Under the pieces are notes generated by a model. That model worked only from the letters and a program-made list of their open reading frames with translations, ran no database searches and was not told where the DNA came from. This document shows, piece after piece, positions 28,465 through 38,012 of a DNA stretch of 64,000 nt; the stretch's first letter is position 1; each line of letters opens with the position of its first letter. The position numbers and the translations under genes are program-made. The stretch is from the NCBI GenBank assembly GCA_002159075.1, contig LZRT01000086.1, forward strand, positions 1 through 64,000, in the 5' to 3' direction. This stretch comes from Bacillus thermozeamaize (GTDB taxonomy: Bacteria > Bacillota > Bacilli > ZCTH02-B2).

Positions 28465-29154
28465 TTGACCCAATCCGTCCTGGTGGTGGACGATGAGGCT
28501 GCCATTCTGACGCTGGTTGAATTCAATTTGCAAAAGGCCGGTTACAAGGTTCTCAAAGCCACGGATGGCCGGATGGCACTGCAGATGATTCAGCAGGCAC
28601 AGCCGGACTTAATCGTTTTGGACATCATGCTGCCGTCGGTCGACGGATTTGAAATCTGCAAGAAACTGCGTCAACAGGGAAACCGCACACCGGTACTGAT
28701 GTTGTCGGCTCGGGATGAAGAATTGGACAAGGTCCTCGGCCTGGAACTGGGAGCGGATGATTATTTGACGAAGCCCTTCAGCCCCCGCGAATTGGTCGCC
28801 AGGGTGAAAGCACTCTTGCGGCGGGCCAATCCTGAACGGGAGGAAGAAGGTACGGTGCGTGTCGGCGACCTGTCGGTCAATCCGGAAAGGTACGAAGTTT
28901 ATTTCCGGGGAAAACCGCTGGATCTCACACCCAAGGAGTTTGAAATCTTGCGCTATATGCTGGAACATCGCGGGAAAGTGTTGACGCGGGATCAGTTGCT
29001 TGATGCGGTTTGGAATTACGAATTTGCAGGGGACACGCGGATCGTGGATGTACATGTCAGCCACCTGCGCGAAAAGATTGAGCCTGATCCCAAGCAACCC
29101 GTCTACATCAAGACGATTCGTGGGGTCGGCTACAAGTTTGAGGGTCCTGCATGA
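28465..29154 (+). CDS. phoP: Response regulator PhoP (OmpR family)
   Basis: 229 residues from TTG 28465, with AAGGAGG seven bases upstream. The receiver domain has the acidic pair DDE, the phospho-accepting aspartate in IVLDIMLPSVDG, and lysine in TKPFSPREL. The C-terminal winged helix has LTPKEFEILRYMLEHRGKVL and DTRIVDVHVSHLREK. The position between mdh and polA next to a PAS-containing kinase is that of B. subtilis phoP, the phosphate-starvation regulator. Confidence 0.92.
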   Translation: MTQSVLVVDDEAAILTLVEFNLQKAGYKVLKATDGRMALQMIQQAQPDLIVLDIMLPSVDGFEICKKLRQQGNRTPVLMLSARDEELDKVLGLELGADDYLTKPFSPRELVARVKALLRRANPEREEEGTVRVGDLSVNPERYEVYFRGKPLDLTPKEFEILRYMLEHRGKVLTRDQLLDAVWNYEFAGDTRIVDVHVSHLREKIEPDPKQPVYIKTIRGVGYKFEGPA

Positions 29155-30530
29155 GGCGGCTGATCTGGCGCATCTTTTGGTTTGCCATGGCCGCGGTTTT
29201 CGTTGCCGGCCTTTTTGCCGTACTGTCGGTTGGCCGCATCCCTGTTCCGGCCGTTGTCCTGATCGGCGGCCTGCTGCTTGGCAGCGGATTGTACGGCGCG
29301 ATTTATTGGGGGCTCATCCCGCACCTGCGGACCCTGGATGAATTGACCCAGTTTCTGCAAAAAATCCCAGGGCAACGCTTTACGCAACGGTTGTATCACG
29401 ATCCGCTGAGTGAAGTGGCGCCGTTTATCCGGGCGCTGAATCAGTTGCTGGACCAGATCGAGATTCAGATGAATATTGGCGAGGAATACCGCCAGCGGCT
29501 GATCAGCCTTCTGGAAAACATGGCCAGCGGGGTCATGCTGCTCGATCCGCGGGGGCGCATCCTTCTGGTGAACGCGATGGCGGAACGGCTCTTGGGCAGT
29601 TCGCGGAAAGAGCTGATCGGCAGGCAACATATCGCAGCCAGTCACCATTACGAACTGGGCCAATTGATCGATCGCTGCCTTCAGAGTGGGCAGCGATTTA
29701 AACAGGAATTGACGGTCTATTATCCGCAAGAACGGGTGCTTGATGTGCATCTGTCGCCCATTGCGCGCCCCGGTGGCGGGAAGGGCGGGGTGGTGGTCGT
29801 CATGCACGACATCACGGAGATCCGGCGCCTGGAGCGCCTGCGAAGCGAGTTTGTGGCCAATGTCTCCCATGAATTGAGAACACCCCTGACAGCCGTCAAG
29901 GGGTTTGCCGAAACGCTGCTGGATGGTGCCATGCATGAACCTGAGACGCTGCAGGCTTTTCTGGAAATCATTCTGCATGAAAGCGACCGGCTGCATCGGA
30001 TGATCGGCGAGCTCCTGGATTTGTCCAAGATTGAATCCGGGCAAGTGAGGTTGGATTTTCGCAGGATTCATTTGAAGGAACATCTGGAAGCGGTGCTCCG
30101 TTTGGTCCATGTGGAGGCGGAAGAACGCCAGCTCACCCTGCAGCTGCATGTGGAGGATGATCCGGTCATTGAAGCCGATCCGGATCGTTTCCGCCAGATC
30201 CTTCTCAACCTGCTCAGCAATGCCGTCACTTACACGCCGCCGGGAGGAAAGATTGAGCTGTTTGCGGAATCGCGCCCTGATGGAGCGTGGGTGCGGGTCA
30301 GGGATACGGGGATCGGCATTCCGAAAGAGGATCTCCCCCATCTGTTCGAACGTTTTTACCGTGTGGACAAGGCCCGATCCCGCGAGTCGGGAGGAACCGG
30401 ACTGGGGCTGGCGATCGTCAAGCACCTGGTGGAGGCGCATCATGGGCGCATTGAGGTGGAAAGCGAACTGGGCAGTGGTTCCCAGTTTTCTGTCTTCTTT
30501 CCCGCGCGTCAGCCGGACATGCCGGAATAG
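29151..30530 (+). CDS. phoR: Sensor histidine kinase PhoR, form without an extracytoplasmic domain
   Basis: 459 residues, far below the ~580 of B. subtilis PhoR. Two membrane segments (residues ~8-26 and ~33-54) are separated by only a few residues (GRIPVP), so there is no extracytoplasmic domain. Then come a HAMP-like linker, a PAS domain (~115-225), the H-box FVANVSHELRTPLT, an N-box with LLNLLSNAVTYTPPGG, and G-boxes RDTGIGIPKEDL and GGTGLGLAIVKH. The start overlaps the phoP stop (ATGA). Signal input must come through the membrane or the PAS domain. The PhoR assignment rests on context. Confidence 0.88.
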   Translation: MRRLIWRIFWFAMAAVFVAGLFAVLSVGRIPVPAVVLIGGLLLGSGLYGAIYWGLIPHLRTLDELTQFLQKIPGQRFTQRLYHDPLSEVAPFIRALNQLLDQIEIQMNIGEEYRQRLISLLENMASGVMLLDPRGRILLVNAMAERLLGSSRKELIGRQHIAASHHYELGQLIDRCLQSGQRFKQELTVYYPQERVLDVHLSPIARPGGGKGGVVVVMHDITEIRRLERLRSEFVANVSHELRTPLTAVKGFAETLLDGAMHEPETLQAFLEIILHESDRLHRMIGELLDLSKIESGQVRLDFRRIHLKEHLEAVLRLVHVEAEERQLTLQLHVEDDPVIEADPDRFRQILLNLLSNAVTYTPPGGKIELFAESRPDGAWVRVRDTGIGIPKEDLPHLFERFYRVDKARSRESGGTGLGLAIVKHLVEAHHGRIEVESELGSGSQFSVFFPARQPDMPE

Positions 30531-30582
30531 ACTGCGGGCTTGCCGGAAAGGGCAGGCGGATAAAAGACAAGAGGTGACCATT

Positions 30583-33261
30583 TTGGGAAAAGTGATTTTG
30601 GTAGATGGCAACAGCATTGCCAACCGGGCTTTTTATGCGCTGCCCTTGTTGAATACGGAACGGGGGCTTTATACCAATGCCGTGTACGGATTCACGATGA
30701 TGCTGCTCAAATTGCTGGAAGAGGAGCAGCCGACCCACATGCTGGTGGCGTTTGACGCGGGCAAGCGCACCTTTCGCCACGAAACGTATGGGGATTACAA
30801 GGGAGGCAGGCAGAAAACGCCTCCGGAGTTGTCCGAGCAATTTCCGCTCCTCAAGGAGGTCCTGACCGCTTTTTCCATTCCACAGTATGAACTGGACAAC
30901 TACGAGGCGGATGACATTATCGGCACTATCGCAGATCAGGCCGCCAGGTCGGGACATGAGGTGTTGGTCGTTACCGGAGACAAGGATCTCTTGCAACTGG
31001 TTTCTCCCAGGGTTAAGGTCTACCTGACCCGCAAAGGGATCACCGACGTCGAAGCATATGATGAAGCGGAAGTTCAACGCAGGTATGGTTTGAAACCGCA
31101 CCAGATCGTGGACTTGAAGGGTTTGATGGGGGATGCCAGCGATAACATTCCGGGAATTCCTGGAGTGGGTGAAAAGACAGCGCTGAAATTGCTCAGCCAA
31201 TATCCGTCGGTGGAAGAGATTCTGCGGCACGTGGACGAGTTGCCCGGCGCCAAGTTAAGGGAACGCGTCCGGGAACATGCGGAAGCGGCACGACTGAGCA
31301 AGCAGCTGGCCACCATTTGCCGGGAAGTGCCACTGCCTTACCAGATACAGGATCTTGCGTTGCAGCCGTTTGATCCTGAGCAGGTGGCAGAGGTGTTTCG
31401 CAAACTGTCTTTCCATTCCCTGCTTGAACGATTGAAGCTGGAGCAGGCCGGACGCGGCGCGACCAAGGGGACGGCGCAAGCGGACCAAGCGGACGCAGAG
31501 GATGACGTTTCGTCCCTTTCGTATACTTGCCTCAAACGGGAAGATGCGGACCGTTTGGTGGCAGAGTGGCGCAAGCTGCGGCCGGCGATCTGGGTGGAAC
31601 AGGAGCCGGCGGACTGGAAGCCGGAAATTCTCGGCCTTGGCGTGACCTGGCAGCGTTCCTCCGTGTTTGTGCCGGCTCAAGTCATCCGGGAGTCCAAGTC
31701 CCTTCAATCCTGGCTTGCAGACCCGAACGCCAAAAAGATCCTCTATGATGGGAAACAGGCCAAGGTAGCCCTGGCCCGCCACGGCATCACGCTGGCAGGG
31801 GTCGATTTTGATTATCTGCTGGCATCTTACTTGATCAATCCCTCCACGACGCAGCATCATTTGTCAGATATCGCAAAGATGTTCGAAGAACGGCTGCCTG
31901 CCGATGAAGAGGTGTTCGGCCGCGGCGCGAAGCGGAAAAGGCCGGCGGAAGCCATCTGGCAGCGCCACATCATCCAAAAGACGCACTTTATGGAGCGAAG
32001 AGTGGAGGATGTCACCCGCCGCCTCGATGAAGATCAGCTCCTTTCGCTATACCGGGATCTGGAACTTCCGCTGTCGATGGTTTTGGCGGAGCTGGAAATT
32101 CGAGGCATCCGGGTGGACAGACAGGCGCTCAAGGAAATGGGCAGGCAATTCCAGGAGCAACTGGAGCGGTTGACGGAAGAGATTTACGCATTGGCGGGAG
32201 TTTCTTTCAACATCAACTCCCCCAAACAGCTTGGCGAGATCCTGTTTGACAAGCTGGGGCTGCCTGTCATCAAAAAGACCAAGACAGGGTATTCCACCAG
32301 CGCTGACGTGCTGGAAAAACTGGAGCCCCAGCATGAGATCGTCCGCAAAATCCTGCACTACCGGCAACTGGGAAAGTTGCTTTCCACTTATATCGACGGC
32401 TTGCTGAAGGTGATCCATCCCGAAACGGGCAAGGTGTACACCTCATTCAACCAGGCGATTACGGCCACGGGCCGACTCAGCAGTACGGAGCCAAACCTGC
32501 AGAACATTCCCATTCGCATGGAAGAAGGGAGACGGATCCGCAAGGCGTTTATTCCTTCCCAGCCCGGTTGGACGATTTTGTCGGCTGATTACTCGCAAAT
32601 TGAGCTGCGCATCCTGGCTCATTTGTCGCAGGACGAGCGGTTGATGGAAGCTTTCCGGAAAGATATGGATATCCATACCAAGACAGCCATGGATGTTTTT
32701 GGCGTCCCGCAGGAGGCGGTGACCGCCGAGATGCGGCGGCAGGCCAAGGCGGTCAACTTCGGGATCATTTACGGAATCAGCGATTACGGCCTTTCGCAAA
32801 ACCTGAACATTCCCCGCAAGGAGGCGGGAGCATTTATTGAACGCTACTTCGAAACCTTTCCCGGCGTCAAGGCCTACATGGAACGGGCGGTTCAGGAGGC
32901 GAGGGAAAAAGGGTATGTGACCACCATCCTCAACCGGCGCCGCTACTTGCCGGAGATCAACAGCCGCAATTACAACCTGCGCAGCTTCGCCGAGCGCACG
33001 GCAATGAACACGCCCATTCAGGGGAGTGCGGCCGATATCATCAAGCTGGCGATGATCCGCCTGGAAAAAGAGATGCGCAGGCGCAAGATGGCCAGCCAGA
33101 TGCTCCTGCAGGTGCACGATGAGTTGATCTGTGAGGTTCATCCGGATGAGCGGGAGGAACTCTTTTCTCTTGTCAAGGAAGTGATGGAACAGGCGGTGCC
33201 GCTTGCCGTGCCTTTGAAAGTGGAGGTCAGCGACGGGCCGACATGGTATGATGCCAAGTAG
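30583..33261 (+). CDS. polA: DNA polymerase I
   Basis: 892 residues from TTG 30583, preceded by AAGAGGTG; a GTG three codons on is an alternative. An N-terminal 5'-3' exonuclease domain (VILVDGNSIANRAFYALP; GLMGDASDNIPGIPGVGEKT) is followed by a vestigial 3'-5' exonuclease domain lacking the DxE metal ligands (AIWVEQEPADWKPEILGLG), as in Bacillus and Geobacillus Pol I. The polymerase domain has SADYSQIELRILAHLS, RRQAKAVNFGIIYGISDYGL and LQVHDELICEV. Role: gap filling in repair and primer removal. It follows phoR, as in B. subtilis. Confidence 0.96.
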   Translation: MGKVILVDGNSIANRAFYALPLLNTERGLYTNAVYGFTMMLLKLLEEEQPTHMLVAFDAGKRTFRHETYGDYKGGRQKTPPELSEQFPLLKEVLTAFSIPQYELDNYEADDIIGTIADQAARSGHEVLVVTGDKDLLQLVSPRVKVYLTRKGITDVEAYDEAEVQRRYGLKPHQIVDLKGLMGDASDNIPGIPGVGEKTALKLLSQYPSVEEILRHVDELPGAKLRERVREHAEAARLSKQLATICREVPLPYQIQDLALQPFDPEQVAEVFRKLSFHSLLERLKLEQAGRGATKGTAQADQADAEDDVSSLSYTCLKREDADRLVAEWRKLRPAIWVEQEPADWKPEILGLGVTWQRSSVFVPAQVIRESKSLQSWLADPNAKKILYDGKQAKVALARHGITLAGVDFDYLLASYLINPSTTQHHLSDIAKMFEERLPADEEVFGRGAKRKRPAEAIWQRHIIQKTHFMERRVEDVTRRLDEDQLLSLYRDLELPLSMVLAELEIRGIRVDRQALKEMGRQFQEQLERLTEEIYALAGVSFNINSPKQLGEILFDKLGLPVIKKTKTGYSTSADVLEKLEPQHEIVRKILHYRQLGKLLSTYIDGLLKVIHPETGKVYTSFNQAITATGRLSSTEPNLQNIPIRMEEGRRIRKAFIPSQPGWTILSADYSQIELRILAHLSQDERLMEAFRKDMDIHTKTAMDVFGVPQEAVTAEMRRQAKAVNFGIIYGISDYGLSQNLNIPRKEAGAFIERYFETFPGVKAYMERAVQEAREKGYVTTILNRRRYLPEINSRNYNLRSFAERTAMNTPIQGSAADIIKLAMIRLEKEMRRRKMASQMLLQVHDELICEVHPDEREELFSLVKEVMEQAVPLAVPLKVEVSDGPTWYDAK

Positions 33262-33331
33262 CTAATTAGCAAGACAAATGTCATTTAAAAAATGTCACGC
33301 CTGAATACCGATGGAGGAGAAGGAGACAGAC

Positions 33332-34171
33332 ATGCCGGAGTTGCCCGAAGTTGAAACATTGAGACAAGCCCTGGCCTCCGCCATTTGCGGCAAGACCTTC
33401 GCCCATGCGGAAGTGAGGTACCCTCCGCTCATCCGCCAGCCCACGGCGATGGAATTTGTCAAGTGGCTTCCGGGACAACAAGTCGAAGAAGTGGCCCGGC
33501 GGGGAAAATACCTGCTGCTCCATTTGACTTCCCTCACGCTGATTATCCATTTGCGGATGGAAGGAAAATTGTGGCTGGGTTGGACAGACCGGGTCCAGGA
33601 AAAGCATGTGCATGCGGTTTTTACGTTTTCGGACGGATCGTTGTTGCTCTATCAGGACGTGCGAAAATTCGGCACCATGGATCTGGTGCCCCGCGGAAGA
33701 CTGGATCTCGTTCCTGGCTTATACAGTCTGGGTCCGGAGCCATTGGACCCTCATTTTACTCCCGCGGTGTTGGCGGAACAACTGTACAAGCATGCCCGCA
33801 GCATGATCAAGCCCGCCTTGTTGAACCAACAGGTGGTTGCCGGCCTTGGCAACATTTACACGGATGAAGCCTTGTTTCTGGCGAAGATCCACCCTGAGCG
33901 ACGGGTGGAGACCTTGCGCCCGTCGCATATTCGGGCGCTGCACGGGGCCATTCGCGATGTGTTGGAACGGGGCCTCGAAGCCGGCGGGGCATCTGTCCGT
34001 TCCTATCGGCATAGTAATGGAGAAGAGGGCGCTTTTCAGCGGCAGCTCTATGTTTATGCCCGCCAAGGGTTGCCTTGTAAACGTTGTCAGCGTCCGATTC
34101 GGCGGATCGTTGTGGCCGGACGGGGAACCCACCTGTGTCCCCATTGTCAGCGGCAGCGAAAAAAAGTGTAA
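33332..34171 (+). CDS. mutM: Formamidopyrimidine-DNA glycosylase
   Basis: 279 residues. The catalytic N-terminal proline is in MPELPEVETL. Other motifs are the helix-two-turn-helix with NQQVVAGLGNIYTDEALF and a C-terminal zinc finger CKRC...CPHC. It removes 8-oxoguanine and formamidopyrimidines. ATG 33332 gives the essential Pro after Met; the AAGGAGA ribosome site fits. It follows polA by 70 bases, a repair pair conserved in Bacilli. Confidence 0.95.
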   Translation: MPELPEVETLRQALASAICGKTFAHAEVRYPPLIRQPTAMEFVKWLPGQQVEEVARRGKYLLLHLTSLTLIIHLRMEGKLWLGWTDRVQEKHVHAVFTFSDGSLLLYQDVRKFGTMDLVPRGRLDLVPGLYSLGPEPLDPHFTPAVLAEQLYKHARSMIKPALLNQQVVAGLGNIYTDEALFLAKIHPERRVETLRPSHIRALHGAIRDVLERGLEAGGASVRSYRHSNGEEGAFQRQLYVYARQGLPCKRCQRPIRRIVVAGRGTHLCPHCQRQRKKV

Positions 34172-34251
34172 ACAAACATCGACTTCCCCCTACACCAAAC
34201 CGCCCACCCCTTCATACGATGAAGATAGTTTCGAAAGAAGGGGGCAAAGCG

Positions 34252-34929
34252 GTGAAGGCATTCTCCGTCTTGTTGCTTGCGTTTGCTGTCAGTTTGGACA
34301 GTTTTATCGTCGGCGCGACGTACGGGATGCGGCAGATCCACATTCCTGTCCGCTCCATTCTGATCATTGCCGCTTGTTCTTCCTCGATGGTTTTGATGAC
34401 GATGCTGGCAGGGGAGCAATTGGCGCAATGGGTGCCGCTTGAATGGGGAAAACGGCTGGGAGCCATGATCCTTTGCCTGGTCGGGGCGTGGTCCCTGTGG
34501 AACGTGCGGCGATCTGGCCTGACCGATGAACCATCCTCTGCTCAGAGCGAACGGGAACTTGCAGCACGAAGAAAAGAGGAACAGGTCAAGCCGGTCTGGA
34601 CATTGGAAATCCGCCATTTGGGCCTGGTGGTTCAGGTCTTGAAAAAACCGGTCATCGCCGATATGGATCAATCCGGTCTCATAACCGGTCAGGAGGCGCT
34701 GATTTTGGGCTTGGCCCTTTCGCTCGATGCGATGGGTGCAGGGATCGGCGCAGCCATGATCGGCTTTTCTCCCTGGCTGACGGCGCTTTGTATCGGTTGT
34801 TTCAGCAGCCTGTTTCTCCTGTCTGGAATGGTTGCCGGCCGCCGTCTGGCAGGCTGCAGGTGGGTTCGGAAGGCTTCTTTTCTCCCCGGGGCCTTGTTGA
34901 TCGTTCTAGGATTTTACAAGATGTTTTGA
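34252..34929 (+). CDS. ytaF: Sporulation membrane protein YtaF
   Basis: 225 residues from GTG 34252, seven bases after AAGGGGG. The MntP-like fold shows six hydrophobic segments with repeated conserved aspartates: FAVSLDSFIVGATYGMR in the first and ALSLDAMGAGIGAAM in the second half. This is the YtaF family, implicated in sporulation in B. subtilis, with possible cation export. The open frame upstream of the GTG shadows mutM. Confidence 0.85.
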   Translation: MKAFSVLLLAFAVSLDSFIVGATYGMRQIHIPVRSILIIAACSSSMVLMTMLAGEQLAQWVPLEWGKRLGAMILCLVGAWSLWNVRRSGLTDEPSSAQSERELAARRKEEQVKPVWTLEIRHLGLVVQVLKKPVIADMDQSGLITGQEALILGLALSLDAMGAGIGAAMIGFSPWLTALCIGCFSSLFLLSGMVAGRRLAGCRWVRKASFLPGALLIVLGFYKMF

Positions 34930-34978
34930 TGGCGCGGTTTTCATGGCCGATACATTGCAAAAGGAAGGATGGATTCAT

Positions 34979-35599
34979 GTGATTTTTGGCATTACGGGCG
35001 GCATCGCCACGGGTAAAAGCACGGTTTCCGACATGTTGCGGGCCCGTGGCGCTGTGATCGTGGACGCCGACTTCTGGGCGCGGGAAGTGGTGAAGCCGGG
35101 AAGTGAAGGCTGGGAGGCGATCCGGCAGCAGTTTGGGGAGGAGTACCTGCGGCCGGATGGCAGCCTGGATCGGGAAAAGCTGGGTGCCTTGGTGTTTGCC
35201 GATGAAGCGGCGCGCAAGCGATTGAATGCCATCACTCACCCTTTGATTCGCCAAAAAATGGACGAGCAGGTGCGGCAAGCGCTGTCGGATGACCCGAAGG
35301 CCATTGTCGTGATGGACATTCCTCTCCTGATCGAGTCTATGGTTCACGAGGGGCTAAAACGGGTAGACAAAGTGATCCTGGTCTACGTGCCCCGCCACAT
35401 TCAGCTTCAGCGACTGATGAAACGCAATCAGTTGAACAGGCAGGAGGCCGAGAATCGGATCGAGGCGCAGATGCCGATTGACGAGAAGCGCAAGTACGCG
35501 GACTACATCATTGATAATTCCGGAAGTATCGAAGAGACGGAACGGCAAGTGGAACAATTGATGGACAAGCTCCGGAAACTGGTGCAAGGTGAACGATGA
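34979..35599 (+). CDS. coaE: Dephospho-CoA kinase
   Basis: 206 residues, last step of CoA synthesis. P-loop GITGGIATGKSTVSDML at the N-terminus, the substrate segment DADFWAREVV, and the lid region PRHIQLQRLMKRNQL. GTG 34979 starts directly at the P-loop strand with AAGGAAGG ten bases upstream; a start at 34943 would add 12 residues without a ribosome site. It overlaps the next gene by four bases. Confidence 0.92.
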   Translation: MIFGITGGIATGKSTVSDMLRARGAVIVDADFWAREVVKPGSEGWEAIRQQFGEEYLRPDGSLDREKLGALVFADEAARKRLNAITHPLIRQKMDEQVRQALSDDPKAIVVMDIPLLIESMVHEGLKRVDKVILVYVPRHIQLQRLMKRNQLNRQEAENRIEAQMPIDEKRKYADYIIDNSGSIEETERQVEQLMDKLRKLVQGER

Positions 35600-36177
35600 G
35601 GTACGGCAAATGGATCGTCGGCGGGATTGTCTTGATCCTGCTGGTGACTTTGTTGTATTCCTCGCTCTACCAGCGGTTGGCTTACCCGCTTCGTTACCAG
35701 GAAGAGATCTGGCAGGCGGCTTCCCAATTTGATGTGGACCCCTATCTGGTGGCTGCCGTCATCCAGACGGAAAGCAGGTATAAGAAAACGGCGCGCTCAT
35801 CCAAAGGAGCGCTTGGTCTGATGCAGCTGATGCCCGAAACCGCCAAGTGGGCACTCCGGAAGATGGGCTATTCGGAAGAGGCATGGCGGTATATCCAGGA
35901 TCCCGTCTTGAATATTGAAGTAGGTACTTGGTATTTGGGCTGGTTGCTCGATTACTATGACGAGAACATGGTTGCCGCGATTGCCGCGTACAATGCAGGA
36001 CAAGGCGCCGTCGATCGATGGCTGGCAGATGGCCTGTGGGACGCCCGGGAAGAAACGGTGGGACGCATCCCCTATTCCGAAACCCGTCAATATGTGCGCA
36101 AAGTCTTCTATTATTACGACAAATACCGGGCAATCTATCAGGAAAAGCATCCCCCAAAGATCATGAATAAAGGATGA
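35596..36177 (+). CDS. Membrane-anchored lytic transglycosylase (SLT family)
   Basis: 193 residues. An N-terminal anchor (WIVGGIVLILLVTLLYSSLY) is followed by a single SLT domain: QTESRYKKTARSSKGALGLM with the catalytic glutamate, LMPETAKWA, IAAYNAGQGAVDRW, and YVRKVFYYYDKY. It cleaves peptidoglycan glycan strands with 1,6-anhydro end formation. The start overlaps the coaE stop (ATGA), so translation is coupled. Confidence 0.9.
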   Translation: MRYGKWIVGGIVLILLVTLLYSSLYQRLAYPLRYQEEIWQAASQFDVDPYLVAAVIQTESRYKKTARSSKGALGLMQLMPETAKWALRKMGYSEEAWRYIQDPVLNIEVGTWYLGWLLDYYDENMVAAIAAYNAGQGAVDRWLADGLWDAREETVGRIPYSETRQYVRKVFYYYDKYRAIYQEKHPPKIMNKG

Positions 36178-36212
36178 AATGGGGGCCTGACAGACTGCAC
36201 GAACGGCAAAAA

Positions 36213-36250
36213 TGTGTTATACTATATCTGTCAATCATACGATATAGTAT
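36213..36250 (+). promoter_or_regulatory. gapB control region: CcpN-like site and perfect inverted repeat
   Basis: TGTGTTATACT (36213-36223) fits the CcpN consensus TRTGHYATAYW as I recall it. It overlaps the -10-like TATACT (36218-36223). Starting inside it, ATACTATATC (36219-36228) and GATATAGTAT (36241-36250) form a perfect 10-base inverted repeat with a 12-base spacer. gapB of B. subtilis is repressed by CcpN during glycolysis, so the location is apt. Confidence 0.55.
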
Positions 36251-36280
36251 GTATCAATCGATGAGGGGTGTTAATCGCGC

Positions 36281-37342
36281 ATGGCGATCAGGGTAGCCAT
36301 CAACGGATTTGGACGGATTGGGCGGATGGTGTTCCGACGTGCACAAGAGGTGAGCGATCTCCACATTGTTGCTGTCAACGCCAGTTATCCTGCGGAGACA
36401 TTGGCGCATTTGCTGAAATACGATACGGTACATGGAACTTGGGAGAAAGAGGTGCAAGCGGAGCCGGACGCTCTGGTGGTGGAGGGAAGGCGTACCCGGC
36501 TTGTCGCAGAACGAGATCCGAGCCGCCTGCCCTGGCGTGAATTGAATATCGACGTGGTGGTTGAAGCGACTGGCAAATTCCGCGATCGGGAGGGCGCCGG
36601 ACTGCACCTGGCCGCAGGCGCCAAGAAAGTGCTGATCACGGCACCTGGCAAGGACGAGGATTTTACGATGGTGATGGGCGTCAACCACGCCTTGTATAAT
36701 CCGGAGGAACATCATATCATTTCGAATGCTTCGTGTACCACGACCTGTCTGGCTCCGATAGCCAAGGTCCTTCATGAGGCGCTGGGCATCCGGGAAGGTC
36801 TGATGACCACGGTGCACAGCTTTACCAACGACCAAAAGCCATTGGACAACCCCCACAAGGATTTGCGGCGGGCGCGCGCCTCCAGCCAGTCGATTGTCCC
36901 GACCACGACGGGCGCGGCCAAGGCGGTTGCCAAGGTGCTGCCTGAACTGAAGGGAAAACTGAATGGCCTGGCACTGCGTGTACCTACCCCCAACGTTTCG
37001 GTGGTGGATCTGGTCGTTGACGTGGAAAAGAAGGTCACGGCCGAAGAGGTCAACCGTCTGCTGAAGGAAGCGGCCGAGACAACGATGAAAGGGTACATCC
37101 AATATACGGAGGAACCGCTGGTCTCTGTCGATTTTATCGGCAACCCGCACTCTGCCATTGTAGATGGCCTGTCGACGATGGCCATCGGCGATCACAAGAT
37201 CAAGGTGCTGGCCTGGTACGACAATGAATGGGGCTACTCCTGCCGCGTCGTGGAAGCGGTTCAGCATATCGGCCGGGGCCTGTCATCTGCGCTTTCAAAG
37301 GAGCGGGAAACAGAGCAGGTGGCTTCCGTCGGCGCCCGGTGA
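36281..37342 (+). CDS. gapB: NADP-type glyceraldehyde-3-phosphate dehydrogenase GapB
   Basis: 353 residues. Rossmann motif INGFGRIGRMVFRRA, catalytic cysteine in ISNASCTTTCLAPI, C-terminal WYDNEWGYSCRVVEA. At the coenzyme-specificity position the sequence reads VNASYPAETLAHLLKYDTVH, as in GapB, instead of the NDLTD of NAD-dependent glycolytic GapA. It should therefore work in gluconeogenesis with NADP. The upstream region carries a CcpN-like site. Confidence 0.93.
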   Translation: MAIRVAINGFGRIGRMVFRRAQEVSDLHIVAVNASYPAETLAHLLKYDTVHGTWEKEVQAEPDALVVEGRRTRLVAERDPSRLPWRELNIDVVVEATGKFRDREGAGLHLAAGAKKVLITAPGKDEDFTMVMGVNHALYNPEEHHIISNASCTTTCLAPIAKVLHEALGIREGLMTTVHSFTNDQKPLDNPHKDLRRARASSQSIVPTTTGAAKAVAKVLPELKGKLNGLALRVPTPNVSVVDLVVDVEKKVTAEEVNRLLKEAAETTMKGYIQYTEEPLVSVDFIGNPHSAIVDGLSTMAIGDHKIKVLAWYDNEWGYSCRVVEAVQHIGRGLSSALSKERETEQVASVGAR

Positions 37343-37373
37343 AGTTGGAGCGGGTAAAACTCAAATACTGGGT

Positions 37374-37397
37374 GGGCAGGCTGCCTGCCCTTTTTTT
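37374..37397 (+). terminator. Intrinsic terminator after gapB
   Basis: GGGCAGG-CTG-CCTGCCC followed by seven T. Confidence 0.92.
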
Positions 37398-37468
37398 GTC
37401 CTATTGACGGATGGCGCAAGGATCAGACAAACTATACCCAAGAAGAAGGATGGAGCTGATCGAGCGAG

Positions 37469-37957
37469 ATGCGATGTCCGTATTGCCAGCATATGGGGAC
37501 GCGTGTCCTGGATTCCCGTCCCGTCAATGACGGCAAGTCGATCCGCCGCAGGCGGGAGTGTGAACAGTGCAACCGTCGTTTTACCACATTTGAAATGGTG
37601 GAAGAAGCCCCCTTGTATGTCATCAAGAAAGACGGCACGCGGGAAGAATTCAGCCGTGAGAAATTGCTGCGGGGCATCTTGCGCGCCTGCGAAAAGCGGC
37701 CGATTCCGATTGAACAGTTGGAAACCCTCGTCAACGAAATTGAAAAGGAACTGCGCAGCGTGGTACAGTCGGAGGTTCCAAGCCGCGAAATCGGCGAGAT
37801 GGTGATGCGGCGGCTGTATGACATCGACGATGTGGCCTATGTCCGCTTTGCTTCCGTTTACCGGCAGTTCAAGGATATCCACGTCTTTTTGCAGGAACTT
37901 TCCGAGATGCTCAACACGCAGCGAAAAGAGCAGCGAAAAGAGCAAGGATCGGAGTAA
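37469..37957 (+). CDS. nrdR: Transcriptional repressor NrdR
   Basis: 162 residues. An N-terminal zinc ribbon CPYC...CEQC (residues 3-34) and an ATP-cone domain ([20 protein letters not shown]) define NrdR, which senses ATP/dATP and represses ribonucleotide reductase genes. No NrdR boxes are seen nearby, so its targets are elsewhere. speD, which lies between gapB and nrdR in B. subtilis, is absent. Confidence 0.95.
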   Translation: MRCPYCQHMGTRVLDSRPVNDGKSIRRRRECEQCNRRFTTFEMVEEAPLYVIKKDGTREEFSREKLLRGILRACEKRPIPIEQLETLVNEIEKELRSVVQSEVPSREIGEMVMRRLYDIDDVAYVRFASVYRQFKDIHVFLQELSEMLNTQRKEQRKEQGSE

Positions 37958-38012
37958 CACAGCGCACACCTGAAGCGTATCGATTGCAGGAGCGAGGAAA
38001 GGGGCGAAGGAT

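Noticed and set aside
29130-30623. 497-codon open frame antisense to phoR
   Set aside because: Same shadow effect; phoR is supported by all kinase boxes and an ATGA overlap with phoP.
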